DNA of 64,000 nt, taken from contig NZ_JALHAP010000082.1 in NCBI RefSeq assembly GCF_025215095.1, positions 434,001 to 498,000 of the forward strand. The letters are read 5' to 3'. The DNA is from Dryocola boscaweniae. GTDB taxonomy: Bacteria > Pseudomonadota > Gammaproteobacteria > Enterobacterales > Enterobacteriaceae. The translations under genes were made by a program, and so were the position numbers. The stretch's first letter is position 1, and each line of letters opens with the position of its first letter. Shown here in pieces: positions 1-8,505 of this stretch. The notes under the pieces are model-generated. The model searched no databases. It saw nothing but the letters and a program-made list of their open reading frames with translations, and was not told the origin of the DNA.

Positions 1-105
1 CTGGTTGCGCCCATTTCACTAACGGGAAAGTTATCTTCACTGAGTGTAATAAATATGGATTATGAATAGCGAATCAAAGAGGGAGGAAAAAGAAATCAAC
101 CAGAG

Positions 106-134
106 CGGGAGAACGCTACTTCGTTATTCTCCCG
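106..134 (-). terminator. Terminator-like hairpin at the end of the psp operon
   Basis: An 8-bp inverted repeat (CGGGAGAA / TTCTCCCG) spans the pspD stop codon. On the minus strand it is followed after a few bases by a T-rich stretch, as expected for a weak intrinsic terminator. No pspE reading frame is visible in the remaining 105 bases downstream. Confidence 0.45.
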
Positions 135-334
135 GAAACTTTACGCAACACGCGCGCCAGCATCGGCTCAAGCATCATGGCGAGCAGCATTTTAAGCGGA
201 CGACGCGCGACGGATTTCACCGCCCATCCCGCAACGCCCGCCGGGCCGTAGCGCAAGGCGACGAGCAGAACCAGTTTACCGGCGATTTTCAGACCAGGCT
301 TGGCTTTTTGACTGGCAGTACGGAATGTGGTCAT
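116..334 (-). CDS. pspD: Phage shock protein D
   Basis: This 72-residue protein matches PspD, a small inner-membrane-associated member of the phage-shock response whose exact role is minor and poorly defined. The conserved core (KLVLLVALRYGPAGVAGW, then SVARRPLKMLLA) is clear. I chose the ATG at 334 rather than an upstream in-frame ATG because it gives the usual family length and has a GGAGAA ribosome-binding site. It is the last visible gene of pspABCD and is separated from pspC by a palindromic repeat. pspE, which follows pspD in E. coli, is not seen before the window edge. Confidence 0.85.
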   Translation of the reverse strand: MTTFRTASQKAKPGLKIAGKLVLLVALRYGPAGVAGWAVKSVARRPLKMLLAMMLEPMLARVLRKVSGRITK

Positions 335-363
335 GGGTTCTTTCTCCGCAGGGTGGAAAATTC

Positions 364-432
364 GTAGGGTGGATAAACAATGTGCCATCCACCGCTACGG
401 CGTGGCGGATGGCGCTAGCTTATCCGCCCTAC
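364..432. repeat. REP/BIME-like palindromic repeat between pspC and pspD
   Basis: Outer arms GTAGGGTGGATAA (364-376) and TTATCCGCCCTAC (420-432) are inverted, with an inner GCCATCC / GGATGGC pair, the nested arrangement of enterobacterial REP elements. It lies inside the psp operon and could stabilise or attenuate the message. A related unit occurs at 49601-49630. Confidence 0.7.
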
Positions 433-439
433 AGGTTGG

Positions 440-799
440 TTATAGCTGACGGAACCGGCTGCGTAACGTGAAAGTATCCGACGTTATGTAACGCTCCATC
501 GAACGCAAACGCTGCTCTCCTGCCGCCAGTTGCGCATCCACTTCATCAAGCAGGTCACGGCTGGTGGGCTGCGGCTTTTCCATATCGGCGCCCTGCGGCA
601 TCGGATCAAGGATAAACGTCAGAGCGATGTAGGCCACCAGTACAAAGAAGAACAGGCCAAAAATCATAGATAAAACAACGATCAGGCGTACCAGCTTCAC
701 CGGCACATCAAGGTATTGCGCAATGCCTGCGCATACGCCCTTCAGCATTCCCTTTTCAGGAATACGCCACAATTTACGACCGGAAAATGTATTCACCAT
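440..799 (-). CDS. pspC: Phage shock protein C, envelope stress sensor
   Basis: PspC is an inner-membrane protein with a PspC domain that, with PspB, senses damage to the membrane and recruits PspA away from PspF. The 119-residue length equals E. coli PspC. The N-terminal half has the typical GVCAGIAQYLDVPVKLVRL segment followed by one strong membrane helix (about residues 40-65), then a charged cytoplasmic or periplasmic tail. Its start overlaps the last base of pspB, so translation is coupled. Third gene of the sigma-54-driven psp operon. Confidence 0.93.
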   Translation of the reverse strand: MVNTFSGRKLWRIPEKGMLKGVCAGIAQYLDVPVKLVRLIVVLSMIFGLFFFVLVAYIALTFILDPMPQGADMEKPQPTSRDLLDEVDAQLAAGEQRLRSMERYITSDTFTLRSRFRQL

Positions 800-1026
800 T
801 ATTTGTCTCTCCAGTTCGGGTGCTCAGCGTCGAGGATCTGTTCCAGCGCCTGAATGCGGTCACGCATACGCTTCGCCTCGTCAGTGAGCTGCGCCAGCCG
901 TTGTTGTTCGCCCTGGGAAAGCTGCCCGCCGTTTGCGGAGCGATTGTTGTAATGCAACCACAGCCAGATAGGGGCGACAAACAGCACAAAAATCGTTAAC
1001 GGTATGGCCAGAAAAAGCGCGCTCAT
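799..1026 (-). CDS. pspB: Phage shock protein B
   Basis: PspB is a 75-residue inner-membrane protein: an N-terminal helix (about residues 5-25, containing FVLFVAPIWLWLHY) followed by a cytoplasmic amphipathic leucine-zipper-like segment. It works with PspC as the positive signalling arm of the phage-shock response, binding PspA under stress so that PspF is released. It sits between pspA and pspC in the conserved operon order and touches pspC by one base. Confidence 0.93.
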   Translation of the reverse strand: MSALFLAIPLTIFVLFVAPIWLWLHYNNRSANGGQLSQGEQQRLAQLTDEAKRMRDRIQALEQILDAEHPNWRDK

Positions 1027-1087
1027 GTGTACTCCTTACAAGTCAGACGAACTGCGGTGTGCCACGCACAACCGCAGTTGCGAAAAA

Positions 1088-1759
1088 TTAACCGCGATCC
1101 TGGGCGTTCATTTTTGCTTTCAGCGCCGCAAGCTGTTCGCTGATTTCATCATCTGCTTTCAGTTCGGCAAACTGGGTATCAAGATTTTTTTGCTTGCCGA
1201 AGCCGTGGCTTTCAGCTTCCGATTCCATCTGATCGATGCGGCGTTCGAAAGATTCAAAACGAGCCATCGCTTCATCAAGCTTACCGCTGTCCAACTGGCG
1301 ACGTACGTCACGGGAAGACGAAGCTGCCTGGTGGCGCAGCGTTAATGCCTGCTGGCGCGCGCGGGTTTCGCTGAGTTTGTTTTCCAGCTCGCCAATTTCT
1401 TTTTTCATGCGCGCCAGGGTTTCGTCGACATGAACCGCTTCATCTTCCAGGGTCGCGATCAGGTCGGTTAATTTTTGTTTTTCGATCAGTGCCGCACGGG
1501 CCAGATCTTCTTTCTCTTTACGCAGCGCCAGCTCCGCTTTTTCCTGCCATTCAGCCTGCTGAGCCGTTGCCTGTTCTACGCGGCGGGAAAGCTGTTTCTT
1601 TTCAGCCAGCGCGCGAGCCGATGTGGAACGCACTTCAACGAGCGTGTCTTCCATTTCCTGAATCATCAGGCGTACCAGTTTTTGCGGATCTTCCGCTTTT
1701 TCCAGCAGCGAGTTGATGTTGGCATTCACGATGTCGGCAAAACGAGAAAAAATACCCAT
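1088..1759 (-). CDS. pspA: Phage shock protein A, membrane-repair effector and PspF inhibitor
   Basis: PspA (223 residues) belongs to the PspA/IM30/ESCRT-III superfamily. It has an N-terminal amphipathic helix (MGIFSRFADIVNANINSLLE) that binds stressed membrane, then long coiled-coil helices. Unstressed PspA binds and inhibits the activator PspF; under stress it oligomerises on the inner membrane and limits proton leakage. First gene of pspABCD, transcribed away from pspF from the sigma-54 promoter at 1818-1833. Confidence 0.96.
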   Translation of the reverse strand: MGIFSRFADIVNANINSLLEKAEDPQKLVRLMIQEMEDTLVEVRSTSARALAEKKQLSRRVEQATAQQAEWQEKAELALRKEKEDLARAALIEKQKLTDLIATLEDEAVHVDETLARMKKEIGELENKLSETRARQQALTLRHQAASSSRDVRRQLDSGKLDEAMARFESFERRIDQMESEAESHGFGKQKNLDTQFAELKADDEISEQLAALKAKMNAQDRG

Positions 1760-1817
1760 AATTCAATCCTCTTTAGTCATTATTTCAGGTGCCTGGCACC
1801 CTGCACGTAATGAATAA

Positions 1818-1833
1818 TACAATTGCCGTGCCA
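1818..1833 (-). promoter_or_regulatory. Sigma-54 promoter of pspA
   Basis: On the minus strand TGGCAC (-24 element, 1833-1828), five bases, then TTGTA (-12 element, 1822-1818) reproduce the RpoN consensus. The AT-rich stretch towards pspF would hold the IHF site and the PspF upstream activating sequences known for this promoter in E. coli. Confidence 0.85.
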
Positions 1834-1871
1834 ACTTTTTATTTCTTTGATTTTAAAAAGAATAGTTAAAT

Positions 1872-1899
1872 TTGACTCTTTAAGGATAGCGTTTATAGT
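1872..1899 (+). promoter_or_regulatory. Candidate sigma-70 promoter of pspF overlapping the PspF binding region
   Basis: TTGACT (1872-1877) and TATAGT (1894-1899) are 16 bp apart, 34 bp before the pspF start. In E. coli the pspF promoter overlaps PspF activating sites, giving negative autoregulation. The imperfect repeat around TAGTG...CACTA just downstream fits that, but is an inference. Confidence 0.6.
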
Positions 1900-1932
1900 G
1901 GTTTTATTCACTAACAGTTGGTTAATTTCATC

Positions 1933-2922
1933 ATGGCAGAACACAAAGATAACCTGATCGGCGAGGCAAACAGCTTTTTGGAAGTGCTGGAGCAGGTTTC
2001 CCGCCTCGCTCCTCTCGAAAAACCCGTGCTGGTCATTGGCGAGCGCGGCACGGGTAAAGAGCTGATTGCCAACCGCCTGCACTTTCTTTCTCGCCGTTGG
2101 CAGGGGCCGTTTATCTCGCTGAACTGTGCTGCGCTCAACGATAACCTGCTGGATTCCGAGCTTTTCGGCCATGAAGCCGGAGCCTTTACCGGCGCTCAGA
2201 AACGTCATCCCGGTCGCTTTGAGCGCGCGGATGGCGGCACGCTGTTTCTTGATGAGTTGGCGACCGCGCCGATGATGGTGCAGGAAAAACTGCTGCGAGT
2301 GGTGGAATATGGCGAGCTTGAGCGCGTCGGCGGCAGCCAGCCTTTGCAGGTCAACGTGCGCCTGGTATGCGCGACAAATGCCGATCTGCCAAAACTCGCC
2401 GAAGAAGGAAAATTCCGCGCCGACCTGCTGGACAGGCTGGCCTTCGACGTCGTCACCCTCCCCCCTTTGCGCGAGCGCCAGCCCGACATCATGCTGATGG
2501 CCGAGCATTTTGCGATTCAAATGTGCCGCGAATTGCAACTGTCTTTCTTTCCTGGCTTTACCGAGCAGGCGCAGCAAACACTGCTGAACTACGCGTGGCC
2601 CGGCAATATACGCGAACTGAAAAACGTGGTGGAGCGCTCGGTTTATCGCCACGGCACCAGCGAAGAGCCGGTTGATGAAGTGATCCTCGACCCGTTTGCT
2701 CGCCGCACCGTTATCTCTTCCCCCGTTGAATCCTCGGGACTGCCTGCTTTGCCTGTCGATCTGCGGCAGTGGCAAAACGAGCAGGAGAAACGGCTTCTCG
2801 AAACCAGCCTGAAACAGGCTAATTACAACCAGCGCCGGGCGGCGGAATTGCTTGGCCTGACTTATCACCAGCTACGCGCCATGATGAAAAAGCATCTTAT
2901 TCACCCGGGAAATATTTCCTGA
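1933..2922 (+). CDS. pspF: Sigma-54-dependent activator of the psp operon
   Basis: PspF is a bacterial enhancer-binding protein that remodels RNA polymerase-sigma54 at pspA. The 329-residue protein is an AAA+ domain (Walker A GERGTGKE, sigma54-contacting GAFTGA loop, arginine finger region) followed by a C-terminal Fis-type helix-turn-helix (RRAAELLGLTYHQLRAMM). It lacks an N-terminal regulatory domain, as usual; control comes from PspA binding. Start at 1933 (MAEHKDN) matches E. coli PspF; an ATG-like start five codons upstream is less likely. Confidence 0.95.
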   Translation: MAEHKDNLIGEANSFLEVLEQVSRLAPLEKPVLVIGERGTGKELIANRLHFLSRRWQGPFISLNCAALNDNLLDSELFGHEAGAFTGAQKRHPGRFERADGGTLFLDELATAPMMVQEKLLRVVEYGELERVGGSQPLQVNVRLVCATNADLPKLAEEGKFRADLLDRLAFDVVTLPPLRERQPDIMLMAEHFAIQMCRELQLSFFPGFTEQAQQTLLNYAWPGNIRELKNVVERSVYRHGTSEEPVDEVILDPFARRTVISSPVESSGLPALPVDLRQWQNEQEKRLLETSLKQANYNQRRAAELLGLTYHQLRAMMKKHLIHPGNIS

Positions 2923-2926
2923 AAGG

Positions 2927-2944
2927 ACGCCTCGCGGCGCTTTT
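2927..2944 (+). terminator. Weak terminator after pspF
   Basis: CGCC (2928-2931) and GGCG (2936-2939) form a short GC stem followed by CTTTTA, five bases after the pspF stop. Confidence 0.4.
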
Positions 2945-3047
2945 ATCATCACTCTGTCCAGAAAACTGCCAATCATCGTCACTTATTTTGGGGGGAAGGC
3001 CAGAGTGCGATACACTTTGCCTATCACCTTTGAAAACTCAAAAACTT

Positions 3048-4688
3048 ATGCGCGGAATTATCCCCTCCCTCTTACTGAGTCTGAGCTGCCTGAGCAGCAT
3101 GGCGCTGGCGGCTACGCCTGAACAGAAGCCTGACGACATTCGCAAGAGTGGGTTTGTTTATTGTGTTAATGGCCAGGTTAATACCTTTAATCCGCAAATG
3201 GCGAGCGGCGGCCTGACCGTGGACACGCTCGCCGCACAGTTGTATGACCGCCTGCTGGATGTCGATCCCTATACCTATCGCCTGGTTCCTGAGCTGGCGC
3301 AAAGCTGGGAAGTGCTGGATAACGGCGCCACTTACCGCTTCCACCTGCGCCCGAACGTACAGTTCCAGACAACGCCCTGGTTTAAGCCAACGCGAGCAAT
3401 GAATGCCGACGACGTGGTGTTCAGTTTTCAACGCGTGTTTAATCGAAATCACCCGTGGCACAACGTCAACGGCGGAAACTACCCTTATTTCGATAGCCTC
3501 CAGTTCCCGGATTCGATAAAAAGCGTGCGTAAACTGGACAACAATACGGTTGAGTTTCGCCTGGAAAAGCCGGACGCTTCGTTCCTGTGGCATATGGCGA
3601 CACATTACGCTTCGGTAATGTCCGCTGAATACGCAGCGCAACTGACCAAAACCGATCGTCAGGAGTTGATGGATCGCCAGCCGGTCGGCACCGGCCCGTT
3701 CCAGCTAAGCGAATACCGGGCCGGACAATATATCCGCCTGGTTCGCAATCCTGCCTTCTGGCGCGGCGTGCCGCTGATGCCGCAGGTGGTGCTGGATCTG
3801 GGCTCCGGCGGCACCGGGCGCTTATCAAAACTGCTGACCGGCGAGTGCGACGTACTGGCTTACCCTGCCGCAAGCCAGCTAACCATTTTGCGCGACGATC
3901 CGCGCCTGCGCCTGACCTTGCGTCCTGGCATGAACATCGCGTATCTGGCGTTTAATACCAACAAGGCGCCGATGAATAATCCTGAAGTGCGCCATGCGCT
4001 CGCTTTGGCCATTAACAACCAGCGCCTGATGCAGTCTATTTATTACGGAACGGCGGAAACCGCCGCGTCGATTTTGCCGCGCGCGTCCTGGGCATACGAC
4101 AGCGATGCCAAAATTACCGAATACAATCCGGAAAAAGCACGCCAGCGGCTGAAGGCGCTGGGGGTTAACAATCTGGAACTGCGCCTGTGGGTGCCAACCA
4201 GTTCTCAGGCCTGGAACCCAAGCCCGCTGAAAACCGCCGAACTGATTCAGGCCGATATGGCGCAGATTGGCGTGAAAGTGATTATTGTCCCCGTGGAAGG
4301 CCGTTTCCAGGAGGCGCGTTTAATGGACATGAACCACGATCTGACGCTGGCCGGCTGGGCTACGGACAGTAACGATCCGGACAGCTTCTTCCGCCCGATG
4401 CTGAGCTGTGCGGCTATTCGTTCGCAAACCAACTACGCTCGCTGGTGCGATCCGGAGTTCGACGGCGTGCTGCAAAAAGCGCTTGCGTCCCAGCAGCTCG
4501 CCTCGCGCATCGAAGCCTATAACCAGGCGCAGGATATTCTGGCTAAAGAACTGCCTGTGCTTCCGCTGGCTTCCTCGTTGCGTCTGCAGGCCTACCGTTA
4601 TGACATTAAAGGACTGGTGCTGAGCCCGTTTGGCAACGCGTCCTTTGCCGGCGTTTCCCGTGACGACGTCGAGGTGAAAAAACCATGA
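3048..4688 (+). CDS. sapA: Periplasmic binding protein SapA (peptide / antimicrobial peptide transport)
   Basis: SapA is the solute-binding protein of the SapABCDF ABC system, linked to antimicrobial-peptide resistance in Salmonella and Haemophilus; in E. coli SapBCDF has been connected to putrescine export. The 546-residue protein has a signal peptide (about 21 residues ending in ALA) and the full SBP_bac_5 fold, with high similarity to E. coli SapA throughout. I chose the ATG at 3048, which begins the signal peptide; upstream in-frame starts would add about 20 non-homologous residues. sapB starts inside its last codons. Confidence 0.93.
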   Translation: MRGIIPSLLLSLSCLSSMALAATPEQKPDDIRKSGFVYCVNGQVNTFNPQMASGGLTVDTLAAQLYDRLLDVDPYTYRLVPELAQSWEVLDNGATYRFHLRPNVQFQTTPWFKPTRAMNADDVVFSFQRVFNRNHPWHNVNGGNYPYFDSLQFPDSIKSVRKLDNNTVEFRLEKPDASFLWHMATHYASVMSAEYAAQLTKTDRQELMDRQPVGTGPFQLSEYRAGQYIRLVRNPAFWRGVPLMPQVVLDLGSGGTGRLSKLLTGECDVLAYPAASQLTILRDDPRLRLTLRPGMNIAYLAFNTNKAPMNNPEVRHALALAINNQRLMQSIYYGTAETAASILPRASWAYDSDAKITEYNPEKARQRLKALGVNNLELRLWVPTSSQAWNPSPLKTAELIQADMAQIGVKVIIVPVEGRFQEARLMDMNHDLTLAGWATDSNDPDSFFRPMLSCAAIRSQTNYARWCDPEFDGVLQKALASQQLASRIEAYNQAQDILAKELPVLPLASSLRLQAYRYDIKGLVLSPFGNASFAGVSRDDVEVKKP

Positions 4689-5650
4689 TCATCTTTACCA
4701 TGAGGCGTTTGTTACTGCTATTCATCACCTTATTTTTCCTGGCGATAGTCGGTTTTAGCCTGAACTATTTTACGCCGCATGCTCCTTTACAAGGCGCGTC
4801 GTTATGGAATGCCTGGGTGTTCTGGATTGAAAGCCTGCTGCACTGGGATTTTGGCGTTTCCAGCATCAACGGACAATCCATCAACGAACAGTTGCGCGAT
4901 GTCTTCCCGGCGACCATGGAACTGTGCCTGCTGGCCTTTGGCCTTGCGCTGCTGATTGGCATCCCCGTGGGTATGCTCGCGGGTATCACGCGTAATAAAT
5001 GGCAGGACAAACTGATCGGCGCGATAGCGCTGCTTGGTTTTTCTATTCCGGTGTTCTGGTTCGCCCTGCTGCTGACGCTGTTTTTCTCGCTCACGCTCGG
5101 CTGGTTTCCCGTCTCCGGGCGTTTCGATTTGCTTTATGAAGTGAAGTCCGTCACCGGCTTTGCGCTGGTGGATGCATGGCTTTCCGACTCGCCTTATCGC
5201 GATGAGATGATCATGAGCGCCGTGCGGCACATCGTGCTGCCGGTTATCACGCTTGCCGTTGCTCCAACGACGGAAGTTATTCGCCTGATGCGCCTGAGCA
5301 CCAGCGAAGTATTCGATCAGAACTATATCAAGGCGGCGGCCACGCGCGGTTTATCCCGCTTCACCATTCTGCATCGCCACGTGCTGCACAACGCGCTGCC
5401 GCCGGTTATTCCTCGCCTGGGCTTGCAGTTTTCAACCATGTTGACGCTTGCGATGATTACCGAAGTGGTCTTTAGCTGGCCTGGGCTTGGACGCTGGTTG
5501 ATTAATGCCATCCGTCAGCAGGATTACGCGGCGATTTCCGCAGGCGTTATGGTCATCGGGTCGTTAGTTATCATTGTTAACGTGATTTCCGATATTTTGG
5601 GTGCCATGGCTAACCCGCTGAAACATAAGGAATGGTATGCCTTACGATAG
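4685..5650 (+). CDS. sapB: Sap ABC transporter permease SapB
   Basis: SapB is the first inner-membrane permease of SapABCDF, a DppB-type protein of 321 residues, the same length as E. coli SapB. It has an N-terminal helix, several hydrophobic segments and the permease signature region (AAATRGLSRFTILHRHVLHNALPP) that docks to the ATPase. The ATG overlaps the end of sapA by four bases and the end overlaps sapC by 14, so the operon is translationally coupled. Confidence 0.95.
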   Translation: MIIFTMRRLLLLFITLFFLAIVGFSLNYFTPHAPLQGASLWNAWVFWIESLLHWDFGVSSINGQSINEQLRDVFPATMELCLLAFGLALLIGIPVGMLAGITRNKWQDKLIGAIALLGFSIPVFWFALLLTLFFSLTLGWFPVSGRFDLLYEVKSVTGFALVDAWLSDSPYRDEMIMSAVRHIVLPVITLAVAPTTEVIRLMRLSTSEVFDQNYIKAAATRGLSRFTILHRHVLHNALPPVIPRLGLQFSTMLTLAMITEVVFSWPGLGRWLINAIRQQDYAAISAGVMVIGSLVIIVNVISDILGAMANPLKHKEWYALR

Positions 5651-6527
5651 CGTCTATCGCGAGAAACGGCCGCCGAGCACGCTGCGCCTGACATGGCGCA
5701 AATTTTATGGCGATACCTCGGCGATGGTTGGCCTTTATGGCTGCGGCGCGCTGGTTCTGCTGTGCATCTTTGGCGGCCTTTTTGCGCCTTATGGTCTCGA
5801 TCAGCAATTTCTTGGCTATCAACTGCTGCCGCCTTCCTGGTCACGCTATGGCGAGGTGTCTTTCTTCCTTGGCACGGATGATTTAGGGCGCGATGTTTTA
5901 AGCCGTCTGTTAAGCGGCGCAGCCCCCACCGTAGGCGGCGCTTTTGTGGTTACGTTAGGGGCAACGGTTTGTGGCGTAGTGCTGGGCGTAATTGCGGGCG
6001 CGACCCACGGTCTGCGCTCTGCCGTACTTAATCATATACTTGATACGCTGCTTTCTATTCCTTCGCTGCTGCTGGCGATAATCGTAGTGGCGTTTGCCGG
6101 CCCGCACCTTACGCACGCGATGTTTGCCGTTTGGCTGGCATTGCTGCCGCGCATGGTTCGCTCGGTTTACAGCGCGGTTCATGACGAACTGGAAAAAGAT
6201 TACGTCGTTGCCGCGCGTCTTGACGGCGCCTCAACGCCCAATATTTTGTGGTTCGCCGTGATGCCCAACACCGCCTCGACGCTGGTCACGGAAGTCACTC
6301 GCGCACTGTCGATGGCGATTCTGGATATTGCCGCGCTCGGCTTTTTGGATCTCGGCGCGCAGCTTCCTTCTCCAGAATGGGGTGCGATGCTTGGCGACGC
6401 GCTGGAGCTAATCTATGTTGCCCCCTGGACCGTGATGCTTCCGGGGGCGGCGATTATGATTAGCGTATTGCTGGTCAATCTGCTGGGCGACGGTTTGCGC
6501 CGGTCAATCAACGCGGGGGTGCAATAA
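5637..6527 (+). CDS. sapC: Sap ABC transporter permease SapC
   Basis: SapC is the second permease, a DppC/OppC-type protein of 296 residues with an N-terminal cytoplasmic leader (MPYDSVYREKRPPSTL) and about six membrane helices; the coupling loop is around AARLDGASTPNILWFAVMP. It would pair with SapB to form the membrane channel. It overlaps sapB by 14 bases and sapD by one base. Confidence 0.95.
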   Translation: MPYDSVYREKRPPSTLRLTWRKFYGDTSAMVGLYGCGALVLLCIFGGLFAPYGLDQQFLGYQLLPPSWSRYGEVSFFLGTDDLGRDVLSRLLSGAAPTVGGAFVVTLGATVCGVVLGVIAGATHGLRSAVLNHILDTLLSIPSLLLAIIVVAFAGPHLTHAMFAVWLALLPRMVRSVYSAVHDELEKDYVVAARLDGASTPNILWFAVMPNTASTLVTEVTRALSMAILDIAALGFLDLGAQLPSPEWGAMLGDALELIYVAPWTVMLPGAAIMISVLLVNLLGDGLRRSINAGVQ

Positions 6528-7519
6528 TGCCATTACTTGATATCCGCAATCTGACCATCGAATTTATGACCTCCGAAGGCTGGGTGAAGGCCGTCGATCG
6601 CGTCAGCATGACGCTCAATGAAGGCGAAATTCGCGGCCTGGTCGGCGAGTCCGGTTCGGGTAAAAGCCTTATCGCCAAGGCCATCTGCGGCGTCACCAAA
6701 GATAACTGGCGCGTGACCGCGGACCGCATGCGCTTTGACGATATCGACCTGCTTCGCCTTACCGCACGACAGCGCCGTCGGCTGGTCGGCCATAACGTGT
6801 CGATGATTTTCCAGGAGCCGCAGTCGTGTCTCGACCCGTCCGAAAGAGTGGGCCCTCAGCTTACACAAAATATCCCGAGCTGGACGTACAAAGGCCGCTG
6901 GTGGAAACGCTTTGGCTGGCGTAAACGCCGCGCGATCGAACTGCTTCACCGCGTGGGAATAAAGGATCATAAAGACGCGCTGCGCAGCTATCCGTATGAG
7001 CTGACCGATGGCGAATGTCAGAAAGTCATGATTGCCATTGCGCTGGCAAACCAGCCGCGCCTGCTGATTGCCGATGAACCGACAAACGCCATGGAACCGA
7101 CTACCCAGTCGCAAATATTCAAGTTGCTGACCCGGCTTAATCAGTACAACAACACCACGATTTTGCTTATCAGTCACGACCTGCAAATGCTCAGTAAATG
7201 GGCGGATAAAATCAACGTGATGTACTGCGGGCAAACGGTGGAAACCGCCCCCAGCGAAGAACTAATCGCCACGCCGCATCATCCGTACACCCAGGCCCTG
7301 ATTCGCGCTATTCCGGACTTCGGCAGCCCCATGCCGCATAAAAGCCGCCTCAACACCCTGCCTGGCGCGATTCCCCTGCTGGAACATTTGCCGATTGGCT
7401 GCCGCCTGGGCCCGCGCTGCCCGTATGCGCAGCGAAAATGTATTGAAACGCCGCGCCTCACGGGGGCGAAAACGCATCTTTATGCCTGTCATTTCCCGCT
7501 GAATATGGAGAGTCAGTAA
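6527..7519 (+). CDS. sapD: Sap ABC transporter ATPase SapD
   Basis: SapD is an OppD/DppD-type ATPase of 330 residues. Walker A is GESGSGKS and Walker B is LLIADEPTNAM, followed by the switch SHDLQML. The ABC signature is atypical (LTDGECQK in place of LSGGQ), which is also the state in E. coli SapD. The C-terminal oligopeptide-transporter extension contains the Cys cluster around CRLGPRCPYAQRKC. SapD has been reported to support Trk potassium uptake in E. coli. Confidence 0.94.
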   Translation: MPLLDIRNLTIEFMTSEGWVKAVDRVSMTLNEGEIRGLVGESGSGKSLIAKAICGVTKDNWRVTADRMRFDDIDLLRLTARQRRRLVGHNVSMIFQEPQSCLDPSERVGPQLTQNIPSWTYKGRWWKRFGWRKRRAIELLHRVGIKDHKDALRSYPYELTDGECQKVMIAIALANQPRLLIADEPTNAMEPTTQSQIFKLLTRLNQYNNTTILLISHDLQMLSKWADKINVMYCGQTVETAPSEELIATPHHPYTQALIRAIPDFGSPMPHKSRLNTLPGAIPLLEHLPIGCRLGPRCPYAQRKCIETPRLTGAKTHLYACHFPLNMESQ

Positions 7520-8325
7520 TGGCCGAAACCTTGCTGGAAGTTCGCAATTTAAGTAAGACGTTTCGCTACCGAACCGGGCTGTTTCGCCGTCAGCATGTCG
7601 AAGCCGTTAAGCCGCTGAGCTTTACCCTGCGCGAGAAGCAGACGCTGGCGATTATTGGCGAGAATGGCTCCGGGAAATCCACCCTTGCCAAGATGCTTGC
7701 CGGGATGATTGAACCCACGGGCGGCGAACTGGTCATTGACGATCATCCCCTGCACTTTGGCGATTATTCGTATCGTAGCCAGCGTATTCGTATGATATTT
7801 CAGGATCCAAGCACCTCGCTTAACCCGCGCCAGCGCATTTCGCAGATTCTGGATTTCCCGCTGCGCCTGAATACCAGTCTGGAGCCGGAAGCGCGTCGGA
7901 AAAGGATTGTCGAGACATTGCGCATGGTGGGCCTGCTGCCCGATCACGCCAGCTATTATCCCCATATGATCGCGCCCGGGCAGAAACAGCGTTTAGGCCT
8001 TGCGCGCGCGCTGATCCTGCGTCCGCAAGTGATCATCGCCGACGAAGCGCTGGCCTCGCTGGATATGTCCATGCGCTCGCAGCTCATCAACCTGATGCTT
8101 GAGCTGCAGGAAAAACAGGGCATCGCCTACATTTACGTGACGCAGCATATCGGCATGATGAAGCACATCAGCGATCAGGTGATGGTGATGCATCAGGGCG
8201 AAGTGGTGGAACGCGGCAGCACGGCGGACGTACTGGCCTCTCCGCTTCATGAGCTGACGAAGCGCCTGATAGCCAGCCACTTTGGTGAAGCGTTGACGGC
8301 GGATGCCTGGCGTAAAGACCGTTAG
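7519..8325 (+). CDS. sapF: Sap ABC transporter ATPase SapF
   Basis: SapF is the second ATPase (268 residues, DppF type). Walker A reads GENGSGKST; Walker B reads VIIADEALASLD. The signature is again altered (APGQKQR), typical of SapF. It starts on the last base of sapD and is the final sap gene; fabI follows after 180 bases without the ycjD gene present in E. coli. Confidence 0.94.
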   Translation: MAETLLEVRNLSKTFRYRTGLFRRQHVEAVKPLSFTLREKQTLAIIGENGSGKSTLAKMLAGMIEPTGGELVIDDHPLHFGDYSYRSQRIRMIFQDPSTSLNPRQRISQILDFPLRLNTSLEPEARRKRIVETLRMVGLLPDHASYYPHMIAPGQKQRLGLARALILRPQVIIADEALASLDMSMRSQLINLMLELQEKQGIAYIYVTQHIGMMKHISDQVMVMHQGEVVERGSTADVLASPLHELTKRLIASHFGEALTADAWRKDR

Positions 8326-8447
8326 GACAGGCGCGACATCTGGCGACACGATAACCACTCGCCCCCCGGCTGGAAAAATAACGTGACACAACCAGGCGTG
8401 AGTGGGATATAATTTCAATTTAGTGTTGAATAATTGTGACTAATCGT

Positions 8448-8476
8448 TTGTAACCTCATGATTATACAGTTATAAA
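8448..8476 (+). promoter_or_regulatory. Probable fabI promoter
   Basis: TTGTAA (8448-8453) and TATAAA (8471-8476) with an ideal 17-bp spacer lie 30 bp before the fabI start. A GCAGAAAC..AAGGA leader follows. Confidence 0.7.
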
Positions 8477-8505
8477 ATTAGCAGAAACTATAAGGATTCA
8501 AAGCT

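Noticed and set aside
1780..2868. A 362-codon open frame antisense to pspF
   Set aside because: It lies entirely over the well-conserved pspF gene and the psp intergenic region, and its translation is low-complexity His/Gln-rich without any recognisable domain: a shadow of GC-rich codon usage.
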